Assembly: GCA_963714875.1 (NCBI GenBank)
Contig: CAVQQI010000012.1
Location: 1-64,000, forward strand
DNA: 64,000 bases
Direction: 5' to 3'
DNA from: JBAOHV01 sp963714875
Lineage (GTDB): Bacteria; Actinomycetota; Acidimicrobiia; Acidimicrobiales; Microtrichaceae
Shown here: in pieces, positions 34,571 through 43,683 of the stretch
How positions within the stretch are numbered: position 1 is the first letter of the stretch
Layout: every line of letters begins with the position of its first letter
The notes under the pieces: model-generated
Told to the model about the DNA's origin: nothing
Seen by the model: only the letters and a program-made list of their open reading frames with translations
Database searches by the model: none
Program-made: the position numbers and the translations under genes

Positions 34571-36007
34571 GTGGACGCACCGAACGACGCCGAACCCCAG
34601 AACTTCGATCTCGTGGTGATCGGGGGTGGACCCGGCGGCTACGGAGCAGCGCTCTACGGCGCCTCCGCCGGGTTGGACGTCGCGCTGGTCGAGTTCGACA
34701 AGGTCGGCGGCACCTGCCTGCACCGTGGGTGCATCCCGGCCAAGGAGTTGCTCGAGACCGCGGCGGTGGTGCGCACCGTGAAGCACGCCGGCGAGTTCGG
34801 CGTCGTCGTCGAACCGAAGTCGGTCGACTGGGACACCACCTTGGCCCGCAAGCAGGCCGTCATCGACAAGCTCGCCGGTGGCGTGGTCGGGTTGTTGAAG
34901 AACCGCAAGGTGACGATCTTCAACGGCACCGGAACCCTCGGAGCCGATCGGACCGTGCAGATCCGCGGGGTCGACGGCGACAGTGCGACCATCAGCGGCG
35001 ACGCCGTCATCCTGGCGAGTGGGTCGGTGCCGCGACTGATCCCCGGGTTCGAACCCGACGGCCGCACCGTCGTCACTTCGGACGAGTTCTTCCACATCCC
35101 GCACATCCCCCGTCGCTCGGTCGTGATCGGCGGCGGGGCGATCGGGTGCGAGTTCGCCTCGACGTTGGCCGATCTCGGCGCCGAGGTGACGATCCTCGAG
35201 GCGTTGCCGAAGATCCTGCCGGGCTGCGACGACGACGTGACCCGCTCGGTGCTGCAGTCGTTCAAGAAGAAGAAGATCGACGTGCGCAGCGGGGTGGCCG
35301 TCACCGGACACAGCGGCCCGGGAACAGGTGCGGACGGCACGGGCACGGTGGTCAGCTTCGGTGACGGCGAGGCGATCGAGACCGACCTGGTCGTGGTCTC
35401 GGTCGGCCGGGTGCCCTACACCGACGGCCTGCTCGGCGACGGGACGGCGGTGGTCGTCGGTGAGCGCGGCCACGTCGAGGTCGACGAGTACTGCCGCACG
35501 GGGGAGCCCTCGGTGTGGGCCATCGGCGACTCGATCGCCACCCCGCAGCTGGCGCACGTCGCGTTCGCCGAGGCGATCATGGTCATCAAGGACCTGCTCG
35601 GCGAACACCCCGCAGCCATCGACTACTCCAGGGTCCCGTGGGCGATCTACTGCCAACCCGAGGTGGCCTTCGCCGGCCATTCGGAGGCCTCGGCGAAGGA
35701 GGCCGGGTACGACGTGGTCGTCTCCAAGCACCGTTTCGCCGGCAACAGCCGGGCCATGATCCTGGGCGAGACCGACGGCCTCGTGAAGATCATCGCCGAG
35801 CGCCTGCCCGACGGCACCGGCGGGCGGATGCTCGGCGTGCACATGGTGGGTCCGTGGGTGACCGAGCAGCTCTCGGGCGGCTACCTGGCGGTCAACTGGG
35901 AGGCGACGGTCGACGAGGTCGCCGAGTTCCTCCAGCCGCACCCGTCGCTGACCGAGCTGTTCGGCGAATCGGTGCTGGCGCTGACAGGACGGTCGCTGCA
36001 CGGCTGA
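34571..36007 (+). CDS. lpdA: Dihydrolipoyl dehydrogenase (E3)
   Basis: 478-residue FAD-dependent disulfide oxidoreductase that reoxidises dihydrolipoyl groups of 2-oxoacid dehydrogenases and the glycine system. FAD motif VIGGGPGGYGAALYG, redox-active pair in GGTCLHRGCIPAKELLE, NAD motif VVIGGGAIGCEFASTLADLG, second FAD block VWAIGDSI, and the active-site HPSLTELFGE at the C-terminus. GTG 34571 follows TAGGCT by 7 nt. The E2 gene follows after a 200-nt gap that carries its own promoter signals. Confidence 0.95.
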   Translation: MDAPNDAEPQNFDLVVIGGGPGGYGAALYGASAGLDVALVEFDKVGGTCLHRGCIPAKELLETAAVVRTVKHAGEFGVVVEPKSVDWDTTLARKQAVIDKLAGGVVGLLKNRKVTIFNGTGTLGADRTVQIRGVDGDSATISGDAVILASGSVPRLIPGFEPDGRTVVTSDEFFHIPHIPRRSVVIGGGAIGCEFASTLADLGAEVTILEALPKILPGCDDDVTRSVLQSFKKKKIDVRSGVAVTGHSGPGTGADGTGTVVSFGDGEAIETDLVVVSVGRVPYTDGLLGDGTAVVVGERGHVEVDEYCRTGEPSVWAIGDSIATPQLAHVAFAEAIMVIKDLLGEHPAAIDYSRVPWAIYCQPEVAFAGHSEASAKEAGYDVVVSKHRFAGNSRAMILGETDGLVKIIAERLPDGTGGRMLGVHMVGPWVTEQLSGGYLAVNWEATVDEVAEFLQPHPSLTELFGESVLALTGRSLHG

Positions 36008-36119
36008 CGCCGCACGGTCGGTCCCGCAGGCCCCACGGGGGCAGCCGGCTCCTTCGGGTGGGGCGACCACGCAGGTCAGCGTCCCGCGGGGTGTGCATGC
36101 GGGGTCGAGAGGCGGGGCA

Positions 36120-36141
36120 CGAGACAAGTACGAGACAAGTA
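36120..36141. repeat. Tandem 11-bp direct repeat in the E2 promoter region
   Basis: CGAGACAAGTA occurs twice back to back (36120-36130 and 36131-36141), the second copy running into TAGTCT. The 11-bp period is one helical turn, so a protein could occupy both copies on the same DNA face. It ends about 75 nt before the E2 start. Confidence 0.6.
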
Positions 36142-36145
36142 GTCT
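36140..36145 (+). promoter_or_regulatory. -10 hexamer for the E2 gene
   Basis: TAGTCT directly overlapping the tandem repeat; implies a leader of roughly 60 nt. Confidence 0.4.
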
Positions 36146-36214
36146 GAGGGGCCGAACGGCTCCGTGGGGGTCGGTACCGCTGTCGGACCCGACCGCATCG
36201 AAGGGATGGCACAA

Positions 36215-37659
36215 ATGGCCGAGATCGTGATGCCCCAGCTGGGCGAGTCGGTGACCGAGGGCACGATCACCCGTTGGTTCAAGCAGGTCGGCGAGTCCGT
36301 CGCCGAGGACGAACCGCTGTTCGAGGTGTCCACCGACAAGGTCGACACCGAGGTTCCCGCGACCCAGGCGGGCGTGCTGAGCGAGATCCGGGTCCCGGAG
36401 GGCGACACCGTCGACGTCGGCACCGTGCTGGCCGTCATGGGTGACGGATCCGCCGACGCCGCACCCGCACCGCCCGCCGAGGCCGCGCCGCAGGCCACCG
36501 ACGCCGCGCCGCAGGCCACCGAACCCGCAGCCCCGCCGCCGCAAGCGCCGGCCCCCGCTGCTGCGCCGGCGCCCGTCGCGACCCCGTCAGCGGCCCCCGC
36601 CCCGGCCCCGGGACCCGCGGCGGTCCCGACCGCACCCGCAAGCGCCGGTACGACCTCCGGGTCCGATGAGCGCCCACCGCTGCTGTCGCCGCTCGTGCGT
36701 CGTCTCGTCGAGGAGCACGGCATCGATCCGGCCACGCTCACCGGTACCGGCGTCGGCGGCCGCCTCACCCGCGACGACGTGCTGTCCGAGATCGATCGTC
36801 GTGCAGCGCAGGGGTCGTCGGGTGCGCCGCAATCCTCGCCCGCTGCGTCCTCGCCTGCTGCGTCCTCGCCTGCTCCGGTCGAGCGGCTGCGGCACCTGCG
36901 CCGTCGGCGCCGTCCCGTCCGACGGTCGCTCCTCTGGTGCCCGGCACCGGCGATCGCGTCGAACCGCTGAACAAGATCCGCCAGCTCACCGGCGATGCCA
37001 TGGTGGCCTCGAAGGCGGCCGCACCGCATGCGATCACGATGGTGCAGGTGGACTTCGAGGCTGTGGACCACGCACGGCTCGCGGCCCGTGAGCAGTTCCG
37101 CGACGAGGAGGGCTTCTCGCTCACCTACCTGCCGTTCATCTCCCGTGCCGTCGTCGACGCGCTGCACGAGTTCCCCCACATGAACTCCTCGATGGGCGAC
37201 GGCACCGTCGTGCTGCACGACGAGGTCCACCTGTCGATCGCGGTCGACCTCGACTACGAGGGCCTGCTCGCCCCGGTGGTTCGTGACGCCCACGACAAGC
37301 GCCTGCGGGCCATCGCACGCGACATCCACGACATCGCAGATCGGGCCCGGACCCGCAAGCTGAGCCCCGATGAGCTCTCGGGCGGCACCTTCACGCTGTC
37401 CAACTCGGGCAAGTTCGGCACCGCGATGGTGATACCGATCATCAACCAGCCCCAGGTGGCGATCCTGTCCACCGACGGTGTGTCGCGTCAGCCCGTGGTG
37501 CTGACCGACGACTTCGGCAACGAGGCGCTCGGCATCCATTCGGTGGGCAACCTGACGCTGTCATGGGACCACCGTGCGTTCGACGGTGCCTACTCCGCTG
37601 CGTTCATGGCCAGGGTCAAGGAGATCCTCGAGACCCGCGACTGGTCAGCAGAGCTCTGA
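36215..37659 (+). CDS. Dihydrolipoamide acyltransferase (E2), frame broken once
   Basis: About 480 residues when corrected. Lipoyl domain (residues 1-75) with the lipoylated Lys in VSTDKVDTEVPA, an Ala/Pro-rich swinging linker (about 85-150), the E3/E1-binding domain (LLSPLVRRLVEEHGIDPATL, GVGGRLTRDDVL) and the catalytic domain with DHRAFDGAYSAAF. The frame breaks in the second linker near 36881; adding one G restores AAAAPAPSAPSRPTVAPLVP. ATG 36215 has AAGGG 9 nt upstream. It could be the acetyl or succinyl transferase (sucB type); one E2 may serve both complexes in actinobacteria. AceE and Lpd are its partners. Confidence 0.88.
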
Positions 37660-37706
37660 GATGACCATCGCCCCGACTGCGGTGAGCGCCCCGCACAGCA
37701 GCGGTC

Positions 37707-39449
37707 ATGCGCGGCACCGGGGTCGGGCTGCGGGTCCGGTGGCTCGCGTCGGTGCCGTACCTCGAGGCGTGGGCGCTGCAGCAGGCGCTGCACGCCGACC
37801 GAGCCGGTTCGGGTGAGGATCGCCTGCTGCTGTTGGAACACCCGCCGACCTACACGCTCGGTCGCCACGCCGACCGGGCGAACGTCCTGGTCGACCCCGT
37901 GTCGGTCGGCGCCGAGATGGTCGAGGTCGACCGTGGAGGCGACGTCACCTTCCACGGGCCGGGTCAGCTCGTCGCCTATCCGATCCTGACGCTGCCGACC
38001 AAGGGCGGGGTGGCGGGGGGCCTCCCCGACACCCCCGGGTACGTCGAGATGCTGGAACAGGTGCTGATCGACGCTCTCGGCGCGCTCGGGCTGCGCGACG
38101 TCGGACGTCAGGACCGGTGCCCCGGCGTGTGGGTGGAACCGAACACCTCGCAGGCACGCAAGATCGCTGCCATCGGCGTGCGGATCGAACGAGGGCGCTC
38201 CCTGCACGGCATCGCGCTCAACGTCAGCACCGACATGGACTGGTTCGGCCACATCGTCCCGTGCGGCATCTCCGACAAGGGCGTCACCTCCCTCGCGGCC
38301 GAAGGCCTCGCGGTGGACATGCGCTCGGCGTCCGATGCGTTCGTCGCCGCGTTCGAGCGCCACTGGCAACCCGGGTGGACCGAACGCAGCGACGTCGTGT
38401 GGCGCGCCGCCGAGGTCGACCTGGCACCGTTCAGCCGGGGCGCCGGCCCGGGCGAGCCCACCGGCGGGGCGAACGTCGCACCGTCGGTGTCGCGGCGACA
38501 GGGCGACGGCACCTCGGTGCGGCTGTTGGGTCGTCTCGCCGAGGCCGGGGTGTCGGAGTCGGTCGCACTCTCGGACCGCAAGCCGGACTGGATGCGAGCA
38601 CCGGTGCGCCACGGCGCCGGCGTGCTGGGACTGAAGCAGACGGTGCGGGACCTGGGTCTGGTGACCGTGTGCGAGGAGGCGGGCTGCCCCAACCTGTCGG
38701 AGTGCTGGTCCGAGGGCACCGCGACCTTCATGGTCTGTGGCGAGCGGTGCACCCGGGCGTGTGGCTTCTGCCTGGTCGACACCCGCCGGCCGGAGTCGCT
38801 CGACCCGGGCGAACCCGGCAACGTCGCGGAGGCGGTGCGTCGCATGGACCTGGACTTCGCGGTCATCACGATGGTCGCCCGCGACGACCTGCGCGACGGC
38901 GGCGCGGCGCACGTGGCCGCGACGGTGCGAGCGATCCGTGCCGCACGCCCATCCACCCAGGTCGAGACGCTGATCTCCGACCTCAAGGGTGACGCAGCAT
39001 CGCTCGCGACGGTGCTGGAGGCCCGACCCGACGTGGTGAACCACAACATCGAGACCGTCGCCCGGTTGCAGCGTGCGGTGCGACCCTCGGCCGGCTACGC
39101 ACGCTCGCTCGCCGTGCTCGCCCGCGCGCGCGAGGCGGGCCTGACGGTGAAGTCGGGACTGGTGCTCGGCATGGGCGAGACCCGCCACGAGATCACCGCG
39201 ACGCTGGCCGACCTGGCGGCGGTGGGCACGTCGATCGTCACGATCGGGCAGTACCTGCGGCCCACCTCGCACCACCTGCCCGTCGCCCGGTGGTGGACAC
39301 CCGAGGACTTCGCTGAGTTCAAGGTGATCGGTGAATCCATGGGCATCGCACACGTCGAGTCCAGTCCCTTCACCCGGTCGAGCTACCACGCTGCGGGCAG
39401 TGCCACCGCAGCTGCTCTGTCCGCCACGCCAGGAACGGAGCAACGCTGA
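37707..39449 (+). CDS. LipB-LipA fusion: lipoyl(octanoyl) transferase + lipoyl synthase
   Basis: 580 residues in one uninterrupted frame. Residues 8-240 are LipB, which moves octanoyl from ACP to lipoyl domains: HGPGQ (83-87), Lys152 in ARKIAAIGVRIE and Cys186 in PCGISDKGVTSL. A linker of about 50 residues follows. Residues 290-575 are LipA, the radical SAM enzyme that inserts two sulfurs: auxiliary-cluster Cys322/327/333 in CEEAGCPNLSEC, SAM-cluster Cys348/352/355 in CTRACGFC, and the terminal SSYHA with the Ser ligand. It lies 47 nt after the E2 gene, its substrate. The stop overlaps the next start (TGATG). Confidence 0.92.
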   Translation: MRGTGVGLRVRWLASVPYLEAWALQQALHADRAGSGEDRLLLLEHPPTYTLGRHADRANVLVDPVSVGAEMVEVDRGGDVTFHGPGQLVAYPILTLPTKGGVAGGLPDTPGYVEMLEQVLIDALGALGLRDVGRQDRCPGVWVEPNTSQARKIAAIGVRIERGRSLHGIALNVSTDMDWFGHIVPCGISDKGVTSLAAEGLAVDMRSASDAFVAAFERHWQPGWTERSDVVWRAAEVDLAPFSRGAGPGEPTGGANVAPSVSRRQGDGTSVRLLGRLAEAGVSESVALSDRKPDWMRAPVRHGAGVLGLKQTVRDLGLVTVCEEAGCPNLSECWSEGTATFMVCGERCTRACGFCLVDTRRPESLDPGEPGNVAEAVRRMDLDFAVITMVARDDLRDGGAAHVAATVRAIRAARPSTQVETLISDLKGDAASLATVLEARPDVVNHNIETVARLQRAVRPSAGYARSLAVLARAREAGLTVKSGLVLGMGETRHEITATLADLAAVGTSIVTIGQYLRPTSHHLPVARWWTPEDFAEFKVIGESMGIAHVESSPFTRSSYHAAGSATAAALSATPGTEQR

Positions 39450-40210
39450 TGCCGATCGTCGCCAAGGGGTCACAGCAGTACGTGCGCCAGCAGGTCGGCG
39501 GCCAGGGAGTGAACCCACGTCCCCCGTATGCCAGCGGCACCGTGCACCACGACGCCGTCGCGGACGACGGCTCGGTGGTGCACCACCACCAGGTGTTCGA
39601 GTCGGGACAGCTGGTCGAGTGGGCGTGTGACGACGAGCCCGGTCCGTGGGCACTGGTGCGTCGTGGCGACCCGTTCACTCCCTTCACCACCGAGCTCCCC
39701 GGACTCGAGCAGGTGCGTGCGGCGCACGTGCGGCTCGGTGACCGGACGGTCGATCTGCCGCCGCTGGACGACCTGTACAGCCCCAGGTGGGACGAGCTGC
39801 CGATGATTCCCCACGCAACCGCATGGTTGCGCTACGAGCTGACCGGCACGCCGGTGGGCCCGATCGCGTGCGACATCCGCTACCAGGACGGCAAGCGGCC
39901 GGTCTCGGTCGTCATCGACGACTGGGCGCCTCCTGCCGACGGTGAGGTGGCCCACGGCGCGCCCGAGATGCACATCGCCATGACGTTCCGCAACTACCTG
40001 AAGATGCGCACCGGCGAGCTGACCGCACTCGAGGCGATCGAGGACGGCGGCACCGTGGACGCGCGCTGGACGCTGCTGTTGATGCTGCACGGCCTGCTGC
40101 AGGAGTCCGAGTACATCGGGATCTACCGGGACCTCCCCGTGTTCCCCGACGAACTGGGGTGGTGGGGCGAGGTCGCTCCGTGGATCCCGCAGCGCGACTC
40201 GTTCGACTGA
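39449..40210 (+). CDS. Conserved protein, possibly SCP2-like sterol/lipid-carrier fold at the C-terminus
   Basis: 253 residues. No catalytic motif recognised. The C-terminal part, APEMHIAMTFRNYLKMRTGE then TALEAIEDGGTVDARWTLLL, has the beta-alpha pattern of SCP2-like domains (a binding strand, a helix at MRTGELTALEAIEDG). The N-terminal part is His/Val-rich (TVHHDAVADDGSVVHHHQVF). It is translationally coupled to LipBA by a one-base overlap, so it may assist lipoate or lipid metabolism; this is inference. Confidence 0.6.
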   Translation: MPIVAKGSQQYVRQQVGGQGVNPRPPYASGTVHHDAVADDGSVVHHHQVFESGQLVEWACDDEPGPWALVRRGDPFTPFTTELPGLEQVRAAHVRLGDRTVDLPPLDDLYSPRWDELPMIPHATAWLRYELTGTPVGPIACDIRYQDGKRPVSVVIDDWAPPADGEVAHGAPEMHIAMTFRNYLKMRTGELTALEAIEDGGTVDARWTLLLMLHGLLQESEYIGIYRDLPVFPDELGWWGEVAPWIPQRDSFD

Positions 40211-40226
40211 TCAGCGCCGCGCCCAT

Positions 40227-40250
40227 AAACTTGACCGGCCGGTCAAGTTT
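40227..40250. promoter_or_regulatory. 24-bp perfect palindromic operator (half-site AAACTTGACCGG)
   Basis: AAACTTGACCGG at 40227-40238 is followed directly by its exact reverse complement at 40239-40250. It lies about 95 nt before the acyl-CoA dehydrogenase start. It contains the same TTGACCG/CGGTCAA arms as the site at 29690-29705, which suggests one TetR-type regulator controls both genes. Confidence 0.75.
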
Positions 40251-40344
40251 CCTCGGCCGGAAACCCGACGAACTGTGTCGCAGGACGCGTCAGGACTGAC
40301 GCGATCCGCAGCACAGTTCGGAGTTCGTCGAGCAGGAGTGCGCC

Positions 40345-41592
40345 GTGTACGAGTGGTCCGAAGAGCAGGAGATGGTCCGGGTCGCAGTGCGCGACTTCGT
40401 CGACCGTGAGATCCGTCCGCACCGTGAGGAGCTCGAGTTCGGCGAGATGGCGCCGTACGACCTGCTGCGCAAGCTGTTCGCGACGTTCGGCATGGACGCG
40501 ATGCAGCGCGAGAGCTTCAAGAAGCGCATCGAACGAGAGAAGGCCGTTGCGGCCGGGGAGCAGTCCGCCGACAGCGCCGGCGGCGGACCTCGTGACGCCA
40601 ACTCGATCGCGTTCACGATGATCCCGATCATCGAGCTGTGTCGTGTGTGTCCGGGCATGGTGACCGCCATGGGCGTCTCGATGGGGCTGACCGGCGCCGC
40701 CATCATGGGCAAGGGCACCATCGCCCAGAAGGAGCGTTGGGCGCTCGACCTGTTGACGATGGACAAGGTCGGGGCCTGGGCGATCACCGAGCCGAACTCG
40801 GGGTCGGATGCCTTCGGCTCGATGATGTCGACGGCTCGCATCGACGGTGACGAGTTCGTGCTGAACGGCTCGAAGACCTTCATCACCAACGGTCCGCACG
40901 CCGACACCATCGTGTTCATCTGCAAGCTGGACGAGGGCAACCCGCCCGCCGAGCGCAAGGTCGTGCAGTTCGTGCTGGACGCCGACATGCCGGGACTCGT
41001 TCGGTCCAAGCCGTTGCGCAAGATGGGGATCCACTCCAGCCCGACGGGGCAGCTGTTCCTCGACGACGTGCGCGTCGGCCACGACCGGCTGCTGGGGGAG
41101 TCCCTCGACGTCTACGGCGGCCGCAGTGGCAAGGAGGCGTCGAAGGCCACGTTCTCCATGGAGCGAGCGGGTGTCGCCGCGATGGCGCTCGGCATCGTGG
41201 ACCGCTGCTTGGAGCTGTCGGTCGCCTACGCGAACGACCGGGTGCAGTTCGGTCAGTCCATCGGCCAGTTCCAGCTGATCCAGCTGAAGCTCGCCAAGAT
41301 GGAGGTGGCCAGGATGAACCTGCAGAACCTGGTCTTCCGCCACATCGAGATGACCGCGGCCGGCGACGGCATGAGCTTCGCAGAGGCATCCGCAGCCAAG
41401 CTCTACGCCGCGCAGGCGGCGACCGAGGTGGCGCTCGAGGCGGTGCAGCTGTTCGGCGGCAACGGCTACATGGCCGAGTACGAGGTCGAGCAGCTGGCAC
41501 GCGACGCGAAGGTGCTGCAGATCTACGCCGGAACCGACGAGATCCAGATCTCGGCGGTCGCCAGGTCGCTGCTCGCCGAGCACGCCGGCTGA
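40345..41592 (+). CDS. Acyl-CoA dehydrogenase
   Basis: 415-residue FAD enzyme for the alpha-beta dehydrogenation of acyl-CoA. Blocks: WAITEPNSGSDAFGSMMSTA (FAD/substrate), LNGSKTFITNGPHADTIVFI, MGIHSSPTGQLFLDDVRVG, ALEAVQLFGGNGYMAEYEVE and the C-terminal IYAGTDEIQISAVARSLLA. An insertion after residue 50 (KKRIEREKAVAAGEQSADSA) is longer than in standard short-chain enzymes. GTG 40345 has AGGAG 6 nt upstream. The upstream palindrome points to fatty-acid or steroid-derived regulation. Confidence 0.92.
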   Translation: MYEWSEEQEMVRVAVRDFVDREIRPHREELEFGEMAPYDLLRKLFATFGMDAMQRESFKKRIEREKAVAAGEQSADSAGGGPRDANSIAFTMIPIIELCRVCPGMVTAMGVSMGLTGAAIMGKGTIAQKERWALDLLTMDKVGAWAITEPNSGSDAFGSMMSTARIDGDEFVLNGSKTFITNGPHADTIVFICKLDEGNPPAERKVVQFVLDADMPGLVRSKPLRKMGIHSSPTGQLFLDDVRVGHDRLLGESLDVYGGRSGKEASKATFSMERAGVAAMALGIVDRCLELSVAYANDRVQFGQSIGQFQLIQLKLAKMEVARMNLQNLVFRHIEMTAAGDGMSFAEASAAKLYAAQAATEVALEAVQLFGGNGYMAEYEVEQLARDAKVLQIYAGTDEIQISAVARSLLAEHAG

Positions 41593-41697
41593 AGGCGTTC
41601 ATCGCGGCGTACGAGCTGGTCGGTTCCTGCGCTCAGTTCCGGCTGGTCGGGCCGATCTCGGCGATCCGCCCGTTCGGGCCGGATCCGGTGGAGCGGG

Positions 41698-41703
41698 TAC
41701 GTT
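41698..41703 (+). promoter_or_regulatory. -10 hexamer before the beta-lactamase-fold gene
   Basis: TACGTT, 7 nt, then ATG 41711 (GTG 41708 is only 4 nt away). Confidence 0.4.
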
Positions 41704-41710
41704 CACGGTG

Positions 41711-42811
41711 ATGATCGTGACGGAGCGCTACGAGGACCTGCTCGAACGGCTGGTGGTCGAGGCCGACGAGGGCTTCTTCCACACCGCGGCCCAGGTGGTC
41801 GTGCGCCAGCACGGTGAGACGCTGCTGGATGTCGCGGTCGGCAGGACCCACCTGCACGAGGAGTTCGCCGACGACACGCTCTCTGCGTTGTACTGCACCG
41901 CGAAGCCGGTCGTCGCCGTGGCGGTGTTGCGCCTGATCGCCGAGGACGAGTTGAGCCTCGGCGACCGGCTGGGTGACGTCGTCGACGGCCTGCCGGCCAG
42001 CTGGATCGCGGACCGGACCATCGAACAGGTCCTGGGACACACCGCGGGGCTGCACGTCGTCAACACGATCCTGGCGCGCATCCTGCCCGAACGCAGCCGC
42101 GAGGGCTGGGTCGACGCGTCGCCGCCGCCGGACGGGTGGCGCTTCGGCACCGACCGGGCGTATTCGGAGTTCGGTGGCTGGTTCCTGCTCGGCCGGGTGA
42201 TCGAAGCGCTCACCGAGCAGCCCTTCGACCGCTACGTGCGTTCTGCCGTGCTCGACCCCTACGGCGTCGGCGCCGAGGACCTGCTGTTGCGGATCGACCG
42301 AGCGGATCACGCCCGGTTGGCGCCGCGGATCTCGGCGACGCTGGACCTGACCATGGACCAGCCGCTGCCGCTGCTGGCCGAGGTCGGGCCCGAGACCGCA
42401 GCGGAGTGGAACCCGTCGTTCGGGGCCTACGGCACCATGGCGGCGATGGCCACCTTCTACCAGGGACTGCTCGACGACCTGGCGGGAGCAGACCTGGTGC
42501 TGCCGGCCGACCTGTTGGCCGAGGCCACCCGGGCACGTCTGCCGCTGACCCACGACGTGACGCTCGACCGTGAGGCCGGCTTCGGCCTGGGGTTCATGAC
42601 GCCGCTCTCGTCGCACCACTTCGGTGACGCTCCCAGCCCCTCGGCGTTCGGTCATGCCGGGCAGGGTGGCACCAGCTTCGCCATGGCCGACCCGGCCCGC
42701 GGCCTGTCACTCGCGGTGCTGTTCAACGCCGGCCTGGATGCCGACACCGCCCTGTCGTTCCGCCGGGTGCACCTGGTCGACGCGATCTACCGGGGCCTGG
42801 GGAACGAGTGA
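41711..42811 (+). CDS. Beta-lactamase/esterase-fold protein with CxxK in place of SxxK
   Basis: 366 residues of the class C beta-lactamase/EstB superfamily. The helix that normally carries SxxK reads ALYCTAKPVVAVAVLRL, giving Cys62-Thr-Ala-Lys65. The second motif, usually YxN, is YSE (Tyr151-Glu153). The third is HAG (His315) in GHAGQGGTSFAMADP, close to the esterase HTG. Overall fold blocks (HTAGLHVV, FGLGFMTP) are intact, so this is not decay. A Cys nucleophile or loss of activity are both possible. The stop overlaps the next start. Confidence 0.82.
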   Translation: MIVTERYEDLLERLVVEADEGFFHTAAQVVVRQHGETLLDVAVGRTHLHEEFADDTLSALYCTAKPVVAVAVLRLIAEDELSLGDRLGDVVDGLPASWIADRTIEQVLGHTAGLHVVNTILARILPERSREGWVDASPPPDGWRFGTDRAYSEFGGWFLLGRVIEALTEQPFDRYVRSAVLDPYGVGAEDLLLRIDRADHARLAPRISATLDLTMDQPLPLLAEVGPETAAEWNPSFGAYGTMAAMATFYQGLLDDLAGADLVLPADLLAEATRARLPLTHDVTLDREAGFGLGFMTPLSSHHFGDAPSPSAFGHAGQGGTSFAMADPARGLSLAVLFNAGLDADTALSFRRVHLVDAIYRGLGNE

Positions 42812-43683
42812 TCGACGACGCCACGCAGGTCAGCTTCGACATCTCGACGTTCCTGTTGCAGTGGGCCACCGGCGGCCTGTTCTTCCTGTGGGTCACGACG
42901 CGACGCCGTGAGGTGTCGATCGGCTACGGCTGGTTGCTGCGCGGAACCTACGCAGCGATCGCGCTGCTCGCTCTGGTCGTCGGGTTGCGCTACGGCACCG
43001 AACCGGTGCGAGAGGTCGCTGCCGTCGGCGTGGTGCTGGCCTGTGCTGTGGTCGGGTGGATCAGCTGGCAACGACGTGGCGCAGGCGTGGCGCGTCAACG
43101 GCAGCGGGTCCAGGCACGCTCGGCCAGGGTGTCCGCGATGACCGGCATCGACCGTGCCGAGATGACCTTCGACGAGTCGGTGCCGGAGTTCGAGCCGCGG
43201 TTGGACCTGATCGCCCCGGCGATCGGTCTGGTCGGCGTGATCGCCGGAGGTGCGGTGGCCGGCGGCCCGGTCTGGCTCGGCATCGCCAGGGCCGTGGTGG
43301 GAGCGGCGTTCCTCGGCTGCGTGTCCGACGCGATGCTGCTGGGCCACTGGTACCTGACCCAGCCGGGTCTGCCGCGGGCGCCGCTCGAGGAGCAGGTCAA
43401 CCTGCTGGGGTGGATCTGGCCGTTCGAGGTGGCGCTGTGGCTCATCCCGCCGGGGATGATCGCCGCGCTGAACGGGACGATCGACGACGGCTACAACGGG
43501 ATGCTCGGCTGGTTCTGGGTGGCGTGCGCGGTGACCACGATCGGGCTGGTGGTCGTCACCAAGCTGGCGCTGCGCGAGAAGTACTACTCGGCGGTCATGG
43601 CCGCGACCGGGCTGCTGTACCTGGCACTGCTGACCGCGTTCGGCACCGATCTGGTCGCCAGGGCGATCCTGTCACTCGCCTGA
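42808..43683 (+). CDS. Multi-pass membrane protein of unknown function
   Basis: 291 residues with about eight hydrophobic helices (for example LLQWATGGLFFLWVTT and AAIALLALVVGLRYG) and a cytoplasmic basic/charged loop (about residues 88-125, ARQRQRVQARSARVSAMTG). His/Tyr/Trp at helix edges (LLGHWYLTQPGLPR) might be metal or heme ligands, but no family is recognised. GTG 42808 overlaps the upstream stop, so it is coupled to the beta-lactamase-fold gene. Its 3' end overlaps the convergent CMD gene by 12 nt. Confidence 0.7.
   Translation: MIDDATQVSFDISTFLLQWATGGLFFLWVTTRRREVSIGYGWLLRGTYAAIALLALVVGLRYGTEPVREVAAVGVVLACAVVGWISWQRRGAGVARQRQRVQARSARVSAMTGIDRAEMTFDESVPEFEPRLDLIAPAIGLVGVIAGGAVAGGPVWLGIARAVVGAAFLGCVSDAMLLGHWYLTQPGLPRAPLEEQVNLLGWIWPFEVALWLIPPGMIAALNGTIDDGYNGMLGWFWVACAVTTIGLVVVTKLALREKYYSAVMAATGLLYLALLTAFGTDLVARAILSLA

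Noticed and set aside
34409..36544. 711-codon minus-strand frame opposite lpd
   Set aside because: Composition is that of antisense to a high-GC gene (Arg/His/Asp-rich, no motifs); lpd on the plus strand is certain.
37590..39653. 687-codon minus-strand frame opposite the LipB-LipA gene
   Set aside because: Shadow of the fusion; no family sequence.
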